From contig MU401612.1 of the NCBI GenBank assembly GCA_022579005.1, positions 1 through 64,000 of the forward strand: a DNA stretch of 64,000 bases. The letters are read 5' to 3'. Below, one piece after another: positions 26,701 to 38,490 of this stretch (the first letter of the stretch is position 1; every line of letters starts with the position of its first letter). Position numbers and translations under genes: made by a program. Under the pieces are notes generated by a model. That model searched no databases, was not told where the DNA came from, and worked only from the letters and a program-made list of their open reading frames with translations. Source of the DNA: Poronia punctata. Lineage: Eukaryota > Ascomycota > Sordariomycetes > Xylariales > Xylariaceae.

Positions 26701-28830
26701 AGCCTTTATAGTAAAATAAATTAAAATAAAAAGTACTTATACTTTTTTTACTAGGCTTATTATATATTATAGTTTTTTTAATATAAGCAACTTTTTAACT
26801 AATAGTTTAAAGTATATATAATAAAACGCTTTAGAATATTTATATAAGTTAATTTTATTTTTAGTGCTAAGTTTATTTTTAGTTTTAAAAAATAGTAAAT
26901 TCTTTTTTAAATTAACTTTACTACTTAGTAAGTTAGCTATATATATTGCTTAACTACTAACTATACTTTTAGCAAACCTTTTAAAGTTTATCTTTTAGTA
27001 TTTGCTATAAAACTATTAAATAAACTCTATATTTAGCAAAATACTTAACTAACTTATTTTTAGTTATAATAATAAAAGCTTTAGTGCTTTTTGCTTTTTA
27101 TATATTATATAAAATATTTGCTTAAAGCTTGTTTAATTTTTTATATATTAACTATTTAAAAACTAGCTATATAAGCTGCTTAATACCTCATTAGCTTTTT
27201 ATTTAGTTTTATTAAAAAAAGTAATAAAATATATATTTTTTATAAATGCTTTTGTTTAAAGTTTTTATATATAATATTAACTTAAGCTTTTACATTTATA
27301 TTTATTATAACGTTTTTTTAGCTTTTGCTTGCTGCTTAATAAGATTATAGCTTTTGTTTTAAATAGTTTTATAATATTAAACGCTTTATAAAACTTTGTT
27401 AAAATAAATTTAATCTATTTTTTTACTTTAGCTTAGCTTTTAACTTTTTATTTTTAAGGTTTAATTAAAGTATTTAAATATTGTATACTTTACTTTTAAG
27501 CTATTTAAGTAGTTTTTGCTTAATTTTGCTTAATTAGCAATTTAATACTAACTGCTTATTTTTTTAAGCAATATTTAGCAATATTGCTTTGTTTACTTTA
27601 ATAATAGTATTTTATAAAGCTATTGCTAGTATATGCTAGTTTATGTTAGTTTTAATTTATTTATTATTTAAATAAATTATTAGTTTTTTTGTAAAACTAT
27701 TTAAGCACTTTTAAGTTATTTATTAACTTTTTTTATTTTAGCAAACATTTAGTCTATTTTTGCTTTTATAGCAATTTATACTTTAGCTAATATAGTATAA
27801 AGTGCTTTTTAGCTTTATAATATATTATTATTTAATTATTAAATAATATATACTACTTTATTAAAACTTTTTTTAGTTTTTTTTAACGTTTATATTAATC
27901 GTTAAAAGCTAGTTAGCTATTATTTTTTAACTATATAGCGGTTTAAAACTTTTATATTAATACTTATTAAAAAAATTTAACATTAAGGTTTTACCTTTAT
28001 TATTATTATAGCCTTTATAATTGCCTTTAAAAAGTTTGCTTAAATAGCTTTAAGTTAACGTTTTTTACTAAATAAACTTTTAAAATTTTTAAAGGTAGCT
28101 TTTTTTAATTTTATTATAATTTAGTATATTTTAATAAATATACTAATTTATTTAAATTTTAAACTTAGCTTATACTAAAGCTTATATAATTTATATTAAA
28201 CGTTTATAGCTAAGGTTTTATTAAATAATCTTTTATAGCTATAATTTAGTTGTAATTTTTATAGTAGTAATATTTTGTTTTAGCTGCTTATAATTATATA
28301 TAAAAGCTTTAAGATTATTTTTATATTATAGCTTCTTTTACTTAGTAAGTAGCTAAAGCAACTATATATTTTAGTTTATTATATTAATAATTTAATTTTA
28401 AAAATCATTATTTTAGCTTTTTAAACTTACTTTAAAGCGTTTATAATAAACTTTTATTAAAGAAGCTTTTATATAATAGTAGTTTAAAGCAAAAAAATAC
28501 TTTTTAATTTTTTAACTTTTTTATAAGTTATTAATTAGTAGCTAATTAACTACTTTAATAAGTAGCCCTTTTTACTTTAAGTTTTTTTAGTTTATTATTA
28601 AGTTTTTTACGTTTTTCATTACGTTTATTATAGTTTTTTTATTTTTAGCTATTTATAAATTTAGCTTAACTATTAGTTACTTTTTTAAGTTTTTATTGCT
28701 TATTTTTAATATTAAGTTTATTAAGCTTGTTTATATTATTGCTTATTATTTACTTAGTAGTTATAAACTATACTTAGTTTTTAGTTTAAATATTTTACTA
28801 AATATTGCATTTTAACTTAACAATATAAAA
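23745..28830 (-). mobile_element. Ty3/gypsy retrotransposon copy C, minus strand, RIP-dead
   Basis: The reverse complement matches copy A: 28.5-27.0 kb corresponds to 3.15-4.52 kb, and 27.0-23.75 kb to 10.8-14.17 kb. The reverse transcriptase region maps to about 25950-26640 on the minus strand. Copy C lacks the nested insertions of copy A and so serves as the empty-site reference for them. No direct LTRs were found; the flanks are inverted instead. Confidence 0.7.
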
Positions 28831-29065
28831 ATAAAAATATATTAAAGTTAAAGTATTAAGTTAGTTATAAAGTAATGTTATTAGCAATTTTAAAAACTAA
28901 GTATATTAAATAACTTTTATTTAGTTAACTAAGTAAATAACTAAGCTAGCTAAACTATAGCTAATAATTAGTGTAAGTTTAGCCTAGGTGTAGTTTATGT
29001 GCAGGTAGCTTAGTAAATAGGTCTTATAAGTAAGTACCTTATTATACTAAGCTTTAAAACCTGCT
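28830..29065. repeat. Inverted flank of gypsy copy C, right
   Basis: This is the partner of 23479-23745. It is slightly less mutated at its right end (TAGCCTAGGTGTAGTTTATG, TGCAGGTAGC). Confidence 0.6.
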
Positions 29066-29935
29066 TTTAAAAATAAAAAGATTTAACTTATTAAATAAAG
29101 ATAAAATAATGTTAAGCTTAAAACGTATAAAAGTAATAATATATTAAAATTAAAGCATTTATATAGTAAAGTTAAACGTGCTTTTAAAGCTCTTTATATT
29201 TTATAAGCTATATAATATATAATAGCTATTAATACTATAAAGTAACTTTATATATTATATATAAGCTTTTATAATTAAAGTTATTATAATAGTATTAATA
29301 GCTAGTATATATTAAAGTAAATATTGCTTTTAAATTAAAGTAGTACTATATATAAAAGTAGTAAAGAAATAAGTATTTATTTAGTTATAATAATGTTATA
29401 TAAGTTTATTTATATATAGTGGTTTATTTATAAACCTTTAAAATTAGGTAATAATATTTTAAATACTTTATTATATTATAATAACTATAAAAACAACTTT
29501 ACTTTTATTATTTAACTTATAATTAAAATTTATTAAACTGTTTAATTTATTTTATAACTTATATAATTTAATACCTTTATTATATAGTAATATAAGTATT
29601 AAAAAAATTCATTATAATTAATATATTTTATAAGTTTAAAACCTTTTAATATTAGTATATTTAATATAATATACTATTATTATAATTAAATAAATAAAGT
29701 AAAGTTATAATTTTCTTTAACTTTTAAGTAATAATAAAGTTAACTTAATAACTATAGCTATAAAAAGCCTAGCTATATAATAATATTATTATTTATTTAA
29801 GTATAGCAAATAAAAGCTTATACTCTAAATAAATATATATTATTAGTTAAATTTCATATAAAAGTATTTATAACCTTAAGTTTTTTTAAATAACAGCTAT
29901 TAATATCATAATAGTTATTGCTATTATATGATGCT
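29066..29935. other. AT-rich remnant up to the edge of the gene island
   Basis: It is RIP-like and without open frames. It ends abruptly where base composition returns to normal near 29935. No repeat relation was identified. Confidence 0.6.
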
Positions 29936-30339
29936 AACAACTGTTATAGGTTCCTTTAATCTCTTGATACAGGAGACACACCTTTATCCCCACCTGGCAG
30001 CTTAGAGGCTCTTACGTCTACAATGCGATGATCTAAGCACCCAAGAAAACAGACAGCTTTTCAGCCCTGTCTCTATCAAACCCCTAGTGATTTTGGGGTA
30101 TCTACACGTAAAGCATTAGAAAGTGTGCTTTTATTGTCTTGCCGCAGTTCCCGCTGGGGGTCGAGCGCATACTCTAAAAGTCGAGGCCATGGTTACCGAA
30201 GTCGTCCGCCCGTAACTTTTGGTACAACGGACACCAACAAGAGCTCTATCGCTCGACAATTGTTCCAATTGACTCGTTTCAATGTATCATTCAGTCAGTG
30301 GCGCAACTAGCAGCCTCTTTTGTGCCGCGTTGTAGAGAA
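29936..30339 (+). promoter_or_regulatory. Upstream region of LTE1
   Basis: About 400 bp of GC-normal DNA lies between the AT-rich block and the chosen start. It contains a CCAAT-like ATTGTTCCAATTG at about 30257-30270. No TATA box stands out. Promoter and 5' UTR are inferred from position only. Confidence 0.4.
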
Positions 30340-33300
30340 ATGGAGCCCACTCCCACAGGATTACACCCGCCTCTGCCCATCCGATCGAATTTGAGCCTCC
30401 GGGAGATCTCCAATAGACACGTTTCGGCGATAGACCCGAGATTGCAGAGACATCCAAGCCAGGATAGGAGACGGCCTCCCATAAATACTAGAACTCCAGA
30501 TAGGATCCGCCATGGCGGACGTGCATCGCCCACTGCTGGCGTCAAACCGCTTCTCCCAGCAAGTGCACGCAAATTAGAGCAACCAGCTAGTAACAAGTCT
30601 AATAAGGCCTTAAGCACCGATCAAGAGAAAGGGAGTCCTATCGAAGGTGTGACGGTTGGAAGAGAGGGAAGGCATTTCACTGTTGCCAACGTGGGTCAAA
30701 ATGGCCAGATTTATCTGAGGTATGCCTGCTTCGAAACGGGCTTTGGCCTCCATTTCCCGTTCAATTAAATCACAAGAGGTGCTGATCAGAATTTTTCTTT
30801 CCCTGCCAGGCCTACTATTCGACCCAATAACCAGAGATATCCCCAAACGCCGGTCATATTTCCAGCCACGCCCCCCAGTACGGCAGGATTGGATCCGCTC
30901 ACCTCCAAGGATATACAGGAGGCGGAAATTGGCGGGTTGAACAACAGCATATGGTCCCAAACGCCGATGACGGAGTCCCCCTCACCGAATAGATTGCCGA
31001 AGAGCGCATATTTCGATTTCAAGTCTCATCCGAACCACCGTCGTGCTGTGTCCGATTCCACTGCACATGACATAACTACTGGGCTAGAAGGAAACGACAC
31101 GGGCGTTTTCAGAGTTGTGATATCAAAGCCACAAAACGGGGAAGACTCACGGACCGCTGAAGATGTACATCCTGAGCCTGTACGGCTTCTGCAGGTCGCA
31201 ATCCCTTCGTACAAGCTTGGTACTCCGAGATTCACGTTAAGAGGGACACCACTTATACGTGGGTCCTCGTACGCGCCTACGGAAGACCTAGGGTCGGGTC
31301 ATGCTTCATTTATCAGATCTTCGCCCGAGAACCTGGCCTTGCACCAACAACTAGAGACGCATGGCCGGCATATTACCAGCCTGCGTCCGTCGCGTTCTGG
31401 GCGCGCCTCACCCACCCTGTCCTTTTCGGTCCAGAGCGGGCCGTCTTCTCCTATCGCGGAATCGGGTCATTCAGTATTCATGCCGTCAGGCTTGAATTTT
31501 GAGCCTGCAATGTTTGACGCTCTCACATTCGAGCCGGCTTGTCACGATCGCACAATCGTCCGGTACGCGGCGAAAAACAAAACCGTCATAGCTGCTACTC
31601 CGCCACGCCTTGTAGCCGAGATCACATCACCCAACTTCCTTGACTATGATCTTATCTCTGACTTCTTCCTTACTTTTCGGACGTTTCTTGAAACCCCAGA
31701 CCTACTACGGTTGCTCATTTCTCGGCTGCGGTGGACGCTATCGCAAGATGACCAGTCGGGGATGATTGTGAAAGTCAGGACGTTTGTCGCTCTACGGCAC
31801 TGGATACTGAACTACTTCGCTGATGATTTTGTTGTCGACCACCATTTACGTACTACGTTCTGCGACCTTTTGAACGCCTTCACCGACGAGCTGCGCGCTG
31901 CTCAACCCGAGCAGAAAGTACCACTGAAAATCATTGGTGAGTTGAAGAAGTGCTGGAGGCGAGTCTGTTCACAATACTGGGACGGGCCGCAGTTCAGCGT
32001 GGAAGTAGAACATGACGTCCCTATCACGCCAGGTGGTATCGCTGGTCACCGCGACCCGACCCTCACGCCTAATTTTTGGGAGACAACATATGGCAGTGAA
32101 GTAGCACAGGCCAATCAGGAACCGGTGCAAGGAGTGGATCAGCTTCGAAGCCCCAGTTGCTCTTCGGATATACCAAGAGTTGGCCATTTTGTTCCCTTGT
32201 TGCGAAACGGGGTGCGGCCATCTACACCTACGGAGGGTGTCGTCCGGGTGAACCAACAGTCGACGTCACCGACTAGCATAGCCAGTTTCGATGTCATATC
32301 CTGCTCTTTTCCTACTAAGGCGTTACGTCCTAGTGACGCCAACGGAAATTTAGCCCTTTGGGCACATCCTGCAGACCCGAGCTCTATCTACACCAGCGCA
32401 GATCCTGTCGCTTCCACGCCGCGTGCCCTGGCAGGCAAGCGTGCAAGGCCTCAAACCTCTCATCGACGCAACAATAGTCTGAGCGATTCGTTAAGAGAAC
32501 ATGGTAATAATACAGAGCAAGTTGCGTATAAAAATTCGGAATCCTTGTTTAACCTGCCATATGCCGGGAGCCTTGTGCGGGGGGACGTTCTCCCCCCGGG
32601 ACAGGCCTTTGTTGACTTGGACAGAACCGCTCGCTTTGGCGGTAGTCGGCAAACTACCCTCTTCCAGTCACAGGCGAAAATCGCCGCGGTAAAGGGGAAG
32701 GCATCGCCGTCGGCAATGTCCAGCCAGGGAATGCGCAGGCTGCTTGGGGGCGTGCGGCGAGCACTGAGCACCAGAAGCCCCGGTACTTCCCATGACCAAG
32801 AGGGTTTAATAGCCATGCCGCCTATTGATCCTCGCGGGGCGACGACGAACAGGCTGCCGGGGACTGCACTTGTTCCTCAGATACAACACACTTCGCCGAT
32901 TTGCAGACAACGACCACTTCGAATCGACACGTTGGGGGCTCAGGCTGCTGAAGACTTTAAGAAGGCTGTACGTGAGGATACGGCAGACATGAACTCTCCT
33001 GCGGCCTCGGGCACCATAAGCCCTGTTCAAGATTTCGGCGAGAAGATCGAATACAGTGCTGCTCACCTAGATTCTTTTGATCTTCAGTCCTTGAGCGACG
33101 CCGCCATCACCACAGGGAGTAAATCTATCGTAATCGTCGATGGAACTGCGCCTCCAGAACGCCTCGCTATGACAGGAGCTCTTCCGTTCAGAGATATAAA
33201 TATATCAAGTGTAAATGTTACCGAGGGCGAGGGCCAGTTCCCCGGCAGGGATCCGACGCCGCCCACGACTCCTCCCAGCGGAATATGGTGTAGTAAAATG

Positions 33301-35781
33301 CCTAGGTGGTCATCTCAAATTTTTGGCCCGCCCGTATATGGAAACTGCCGAGCCGAGGAACCTTTGGCTCCGGCTGATATGGCCAAATGGGCCTCTGATG
33401 GCCACGCGGCCAGAGCTGCACCTTTCCAAGACACGACTGATGCTCTTAGGTCATCAGTCAGCTTTGTCACCCGGCCGTCTAGGAAACCGCCAGCGGCTTA
33501 TCATAATCGGCATAGGAGACAACAGCCCAGTCGTAGCTCTCGTTCTAGAGGCCCGGTTGCTCAGAGACGCTGGGCATCATCCCAAAGTCGCCTGACAACA
33601 CAATCGGCGGTTGAGAGCTTCGATGCCACGACCTGTTCGGTGAGCTCGATCGAACCAGAAGTCATGCCTCCACCGTCGAGGGTGGTGCGAAGAAAGCCGG
33701 GAGGAGACCTCAGGGGCGCCGCATATACTACCCAACTGGGTACGCTATCACTACCTAGATCGCGCTCTATTCCCTCGCTTACTGTCTATTCCGACTCGAT
33801 GCGTGGCTCATACTTCAGTGCTTCTGGGCCAGACTCCAGTGAGTCTGTCGACAATGTCACTAACAACCACTCTCACCCCCAGGGTGGAGTGGTCTCCCTA
33901 GGAGCTATGGCCGAGCAGGGCACAAAACGGCCGCGCTCCTTGTTTAGTACCCCTTCATCAGAACCGATTATGCGACCGTCGTTTCAGACAGAAGCACAGA
34001 AACTAGCGCAAATACCTGACGATACCGACGACGACGGGGGCGTTGAATCTGCACTTCTCAAATTGGAAGGAAGGTATGAACGAAAGATCGCTAATGTTTC
34101 TGTCGGACCGCAGACTAAACCTGACGGATATATTGAAAAACTGAAAACCAAACCTGTTCCGTCCACACTGGACGAGGACAACCACTGTCCAAGTAGAGAC
34201 AAAACCGTACAGGGAAAGCAAGTGCATTGTCATCTACACATCGAAGAGACTAGGGTACCACACACTGGCGAGGGCTCTTTTGCGAATAAGTGCCGTAGCC
34301 TCCGCCGGTCTGAGATCAGCTCATTTCTGTCAGAAGATTCTACGGAGACTTATAATTCCATGCCACTCCTCGATAGAGGACTAACAGACGAGGAGAGGGG
34401 CAGGACAAATACCCGCGAATGGACCGACCATTCTATCTTGGAGGGCCCTGACACCCCTATAGAAGAGTGCGAGGATCAAGATGTGAGGTCATCGCTCCAC
34501 GCCTCCTTCGAATTCATCAACAGGGCAGAGAGTCTCGAGAGAGCCCCGAAATTAGGTGCGGCGGTAAAGTATGGCGAAGGACGTTCTTTCTTGGACGTCG
34601 AGAGTGACAATGATTCTGAACTTTCTTCGGAGCTATCTACTGAGCTGGTCGAGGACAGTCGTAACTTGCCGCCACCTCTCCCCTTGAAAAGATGCCAAAA
34701 TCAACAGACAGCAGCACGTTCAGAGGATCGAACCCAAATAGGTCTCTACGCGGATGATGGCGGGTCGTCGATTAAACTGACGTTTTTGCAAGCCCTCCAG
34801 ATGCCGTTGAAGGCGGAAGGCAATGACGACGCTTTCAACGAATGTATTTGGGCCCAGAAGCCATTGCCCCCAACACCAGACGCGACGCCAACAGTAGCCA
34901 TGTATCACCAAGTTCCAGACTCGCCAGTCGAACTTGCGACACCAAGCCAAACTCTAGGTAATGGGACTCAACCATCCGAGGCCTCAACTGAGCAACCCCC
35001 CCTCCACCTACCTTTCGTCCTCGCCTTCGACTCGGAGGTTCTTGCTCAACAGTTTAGCTTGATCGAAAAAGATGCCCTGAACGAGGTCGACTGGAGAGAG
35101 TTGGTCGAGATGAGGTGGAGACATTCGAATTACGATTGGCGTTCCTGGGTCGACTTCCTCCGTAACACGGACGCTCGTGGAGTTGAGGTTGTCATCGCGC
35201 GATTTAACATTATGGTCAAATGGGTTATATCCGAGATCGTGCTGACTCAAGACATGGAGGAGCGGGCCCGGTGCATCATTAAGCTCATCCATGTTGCCGC
35301 TCACTGCAGGAGGTACCGCAACTTTGCGACCATGAGCCAGATAACCATCGCCCTGACGTCGAATGAGGTCGGGCGACTGTCGAGAACATGGGCTATGATA
35401 CCCCCAAAAGATATGAAGACCATAAGTGATCTCGAATCATTGGTTTCGCCGACCAAGAACTTCAACGGGCTTCGCGCAGAGATGGAAGGCGGCGACATTG
35501 CAGCTGGTACCGGGTGTATCCCTTTCGTTGGGGTCTACATACACGACCTTATATTCAACTCGCAGAGGCCGTCGGTGGTTGCGAGTTCGCCGACGACCCC
35601 GCCGTTGGTCAACTTTGAGCGCTGTCGAATCTCTGCATCTATTGTTAAGACGCTGCTCCGATTACTGGAGGCCAGTACACACTATCGATTCCAGCCTATC
35701 GAAGGCATAATCGAGCGCTGTCTGTGGATGAGCGCTTTAAACGACGATGAGATTCGAAAGAGATCCGAGAGCTTGGAGTAG
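30340..35781 (+). CDS. LTE1: LTE1-type guanine nucleotide exchange factor (RasGEF)
   Basis: Two exons, 30340-30719 and 30810-35781, give 1783 residues. The 90-nt intron (GTATGC...CCCTGCCAG) joins the frames exactly through a split AGG codon. The start is the first ATG of exon 1 (M-E-P-T-P-T-G). An N-terminal Ras-exchanger motif (REM) lies at about residues 380-500 (S-P-N-F-L-D-Y-D-L, F-F-L-T-F-R-T-F), followed by a long polar, probably disordered, middle. A C-terminal CDC25-type catalytic domain spans about 1526-1780 (N-E-V-G-R-L-S-R-T-W, K-N-F-N-G-L-R, I-P-F-V-G-V-Y-I-H-D-L). In budding yeast Lte1 (about 1435 residues) acts at the bud cortex and promotes mitotic exit. The REM and GEF domains at opposite ends are typical of fungal Lte1. 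The exact GTPase partner in filamentous fungi is inferred. It is the only gene on its island. Confidence 0.9.
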
Positions 35782-36347
35782 GCTACCGCTGCCTCCTTCA
35801 ACGTTAACAGTGCCAACTCGACTAGGTATGGAATCACGGTCAAGTTGCTGGTTAGCCTGTCGATCAAAGCGTTAAGTTACATAACCAATAGTAGCCGGCT
35901 CCCCCTTCATCTCACATGAGCCAGGGCTTCTCTCTTGCGGCAGCTTCTATGCTCTAAACTGCGATTGCATTATAAGACAAAATGGTAGCCGGCTATTGAG
36001 GCGTCTTACCACTTGATAAATGATATCTCATGGTGTCCTAAAAATATGAGGAAGTCTAGGCTTCCTTGCCTTTGCCCCTATTGCCTAGGGTTTTGATATT
36101 CTCAAGGACGTCATTTCCTTGCCATATTCTCTCTTTTGTACCCACTTACATACATGCTATCTATTCCCCAGGGGTGTCTGGCTGCTTCCTTAGAGTGGTT
36201 AGCAGCTATAGCTCGAAATTTAGGGCGAGCGTGATGTGTTTTTTAGTCCTTGCAACAGGTGCGGACTAAACGAATTAAGGAATTATTAGAGGCATTGCAA
36301 GGGTGTTAGGAGTAGGAGTATAATGGCCGATATTATAACTTAGATGT
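35782..36347. other. 3' flank of LTE1
   Basis: GC-normal, gradually AT-richer DNA runs to the LTR at 36348. An open frame at 36066-36269 looks like chance. No terminator motif was recognised. Confidence 0.5.
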
Positions 36348-38224
36348 TGTTAGATCTAATAGGTTATAAGAAGACCAGAATTAATGTAATGCTTATATAG
36401 TAAAAAGGATATAGCTAGAGTAAAAACTATTATAAAAGAAAAGGTCTTTTTATAAAGGGTCTTTTTTTACTTATTTAATATAAAAAAACTTTATAAAAAA
36501 AGTAGCTTTTTATATATTATAATAATAAAATTATTTATTTTAGCTATATTGCTAAGTTTTAATAATTAAAAGTTTTAAATGCTTATTATTATTATTAAGA
36601 TTTAATAAATATAATAATTTAATTATTATAATTATAAAATTAAAAGTTTTTTTTAAGTTTTTTTTAAAAAGATTATATTTAAAATTAAAAGTTTAAAATA
36701 AAAGCATATTTTTTAAATTTATAAAAGTATATTAGTTTTATAAACAAGGTTTTTTAGCTAAAAATCAATATATTTTAATATAAGCAAATTTAATAAAAAG
36801 CTTAATTAAAAAAAACTTAAAATAGCTTTTATATAGCTAAAAGTATATTAATAATAAATAAAAATAAACTTATTAATATATTAAGCTTTATAACTAAATT
36901 TTATAAGTTTATTACTAATATTAAAAGTAATTATAAATTTATAACTAGCTTATATAAAAATAATTGAAAAATTATAATATAGTTATTAATAAAAAATATA
37001 AACTAAAAATATAAGTGTAAAATTTAATATTTACTATATACTAATTTTATTACTTTAAACTAAAAAAACTTAAAACTTTAATATAATATATTAAAAGCTA
37101 CTAATATACTTATAAGCTTTATATTAAATAAAATAGCATGCTTTAATTATATAAATTTTATTAATTAATATTTTAAAAAACTTATTAATAATTTTATAAA
37201 GTTTAAAAATATAAAGTTTTTAACTATTTAATAATTATAAAACTATTTATAAAAATTAATAAAGCCTTTAAAAATAAAAATAAATACTAAGCTAATATTA
37301 TTTATTTAAAGTATAAAGCAGCTTTATTAAATAGTACTTTAAAATATTAAATAATAATTATAAATTTATATACTTAAATAGTTTTTAAAAAGTAATATAA
37401 AAAAGTTATTTATAACCTTTAATAAAAAAAGTATAATTAATAAAAAATAAATTTTTTATATTATTTTTAATAAGTAAAAAAAGGTTATAAAGCTTATAAA
37501 AGCTTTTTAACTTTTTAACTATAATAAAAGCTTTAATTAATATAATAGCGCTATACTAATAAACAAACTTTATAAAAATACTTTAATATTAAAAAAGTTT
37601 ATTTTATATATAAAAAGTTTTATAATTTATTAAAATGCTAATATATTGTTTTAAAAAATGCTATTAAAAAGTTTATAATAAATATTTAAATTATAAATTA
37701 TATTAAAGTAAAAATTAATAATAACTTTAATTTTTTAAAAAAGTTAATATATATAAAGTTATAAAAGCTAGTATAAAAAAGTTAAAATTAATAAAAAGCT
37801 TATAAAAAATAAAAAGTAAATAAAATAAAGTTTTTATTTATATAAGCTTTAAAGCTAGCATATTGCTTATAATAAATTAAAAAAAAGAAAAGAAAAAAGC
37901 TAAAATATATAGTGCTTTAACCCTTTTTAAAAAATAATAATAAAAATAAAAACGCTACTTAAAAAGCTTTTATTAAAAAAAGAAAAAGTAATAATAATAA
38001 TAAAAAAAGTAGTGCTTAAAAAAATAAAAATAAAACAATTTTAATAATAAAGGTAAAATAGTTAGCTTATTGTTAATAACTTAAAAACCTTTTAAAGCTA
38101 TAATAATAAAGCTAGTATAAAGCTAGCTTATAATAAAAAAAAGCTAAAATATTAACTAAAAAATAAAAACACTATATAATAAAAAGGCAACTATAACAAA
38201 ATATAATAAGTCTAATGCCTAAAA
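36348..38224 (-). mobile_element. Truncated inverted copy of LTR element B
   Basis: 36348-36564 is an LTR in reverse orientation to 9912-10135. It is followed by about 1.66 kb matching, in reverse complement, the internal sequence just upstream of that LTR (good match through 36565-36940 and again around 37600-37700). The copy stops near 38224, about 270 bp before the P450 start. It keeps the outer LTR tip (TGTTAGATC at 36348). It is RIP-degraded throughout, with a lysine-rich but stop-broken frame at about 37870-38030. Confidence 0.75.
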
Positions 38225-38490
38225 AAAGTAAGCGTAAGCTAGTAGAAATTTATAAGGCTATAGGCCAAATAAAGTTAGCATTGTTCTATTTAGGTTAGCT
38301 TATTACGTCTTATGCCCCTTAGGAGGCCGGGATAGCTACTACGCAGCTACCCCCTAGACGTTAAACACCATTAATCAATTAATCAATTAATCTCTGGCCG
38401 CTGGCGTATAATACCTTTTTATTATTCACTGACAGCAAGGAGCGTCCCCCCCTCCTCCAAGTCAGAAAAGAAAAGGAAAACTGTCTCACC
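38225..38490 (+). promoter_or_regulatory. Short upstream region of the P450 gene
   Basis: About 265 bp of GC-normal DNA separates the truncated retroelement from the P450 ATG. It includes three tandem copies of TAATCAAT near 38372-38391. The promoter is inferred from position. Any longer upstream control region has been replaced by repeat DNA. Confidence 0.4.

Noticed and set aside
1..29935. Centromere or mitochondrial DNA as an explanation for the AT-rich block
   Set aside because: Recognisable gypsy, LTR and satellite copies with transition-type differences explain the composition. No mitochondrial genes are seen, and a window this size cannot show a centromere.
30889..30891. LTE1 start at TTG 30889
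   Set aside because: Nuclear fungal genes use ATG; a well-formed intron joins the frame to an upstream exon with ATG at 30340.
36066..36269. Small open frame downstream of LTE1
   Set aside because: It is short, has no recognisable features and lies in a 3' flank; chance is the simpler explanation.
37870..38030. Lysine-rich frame as a Fot1/pogo transposase tail
   Set aside because: The resemblance is only to basic, low-complexity residues and is broken by stops; the segment belongs to the LTR element B copy.
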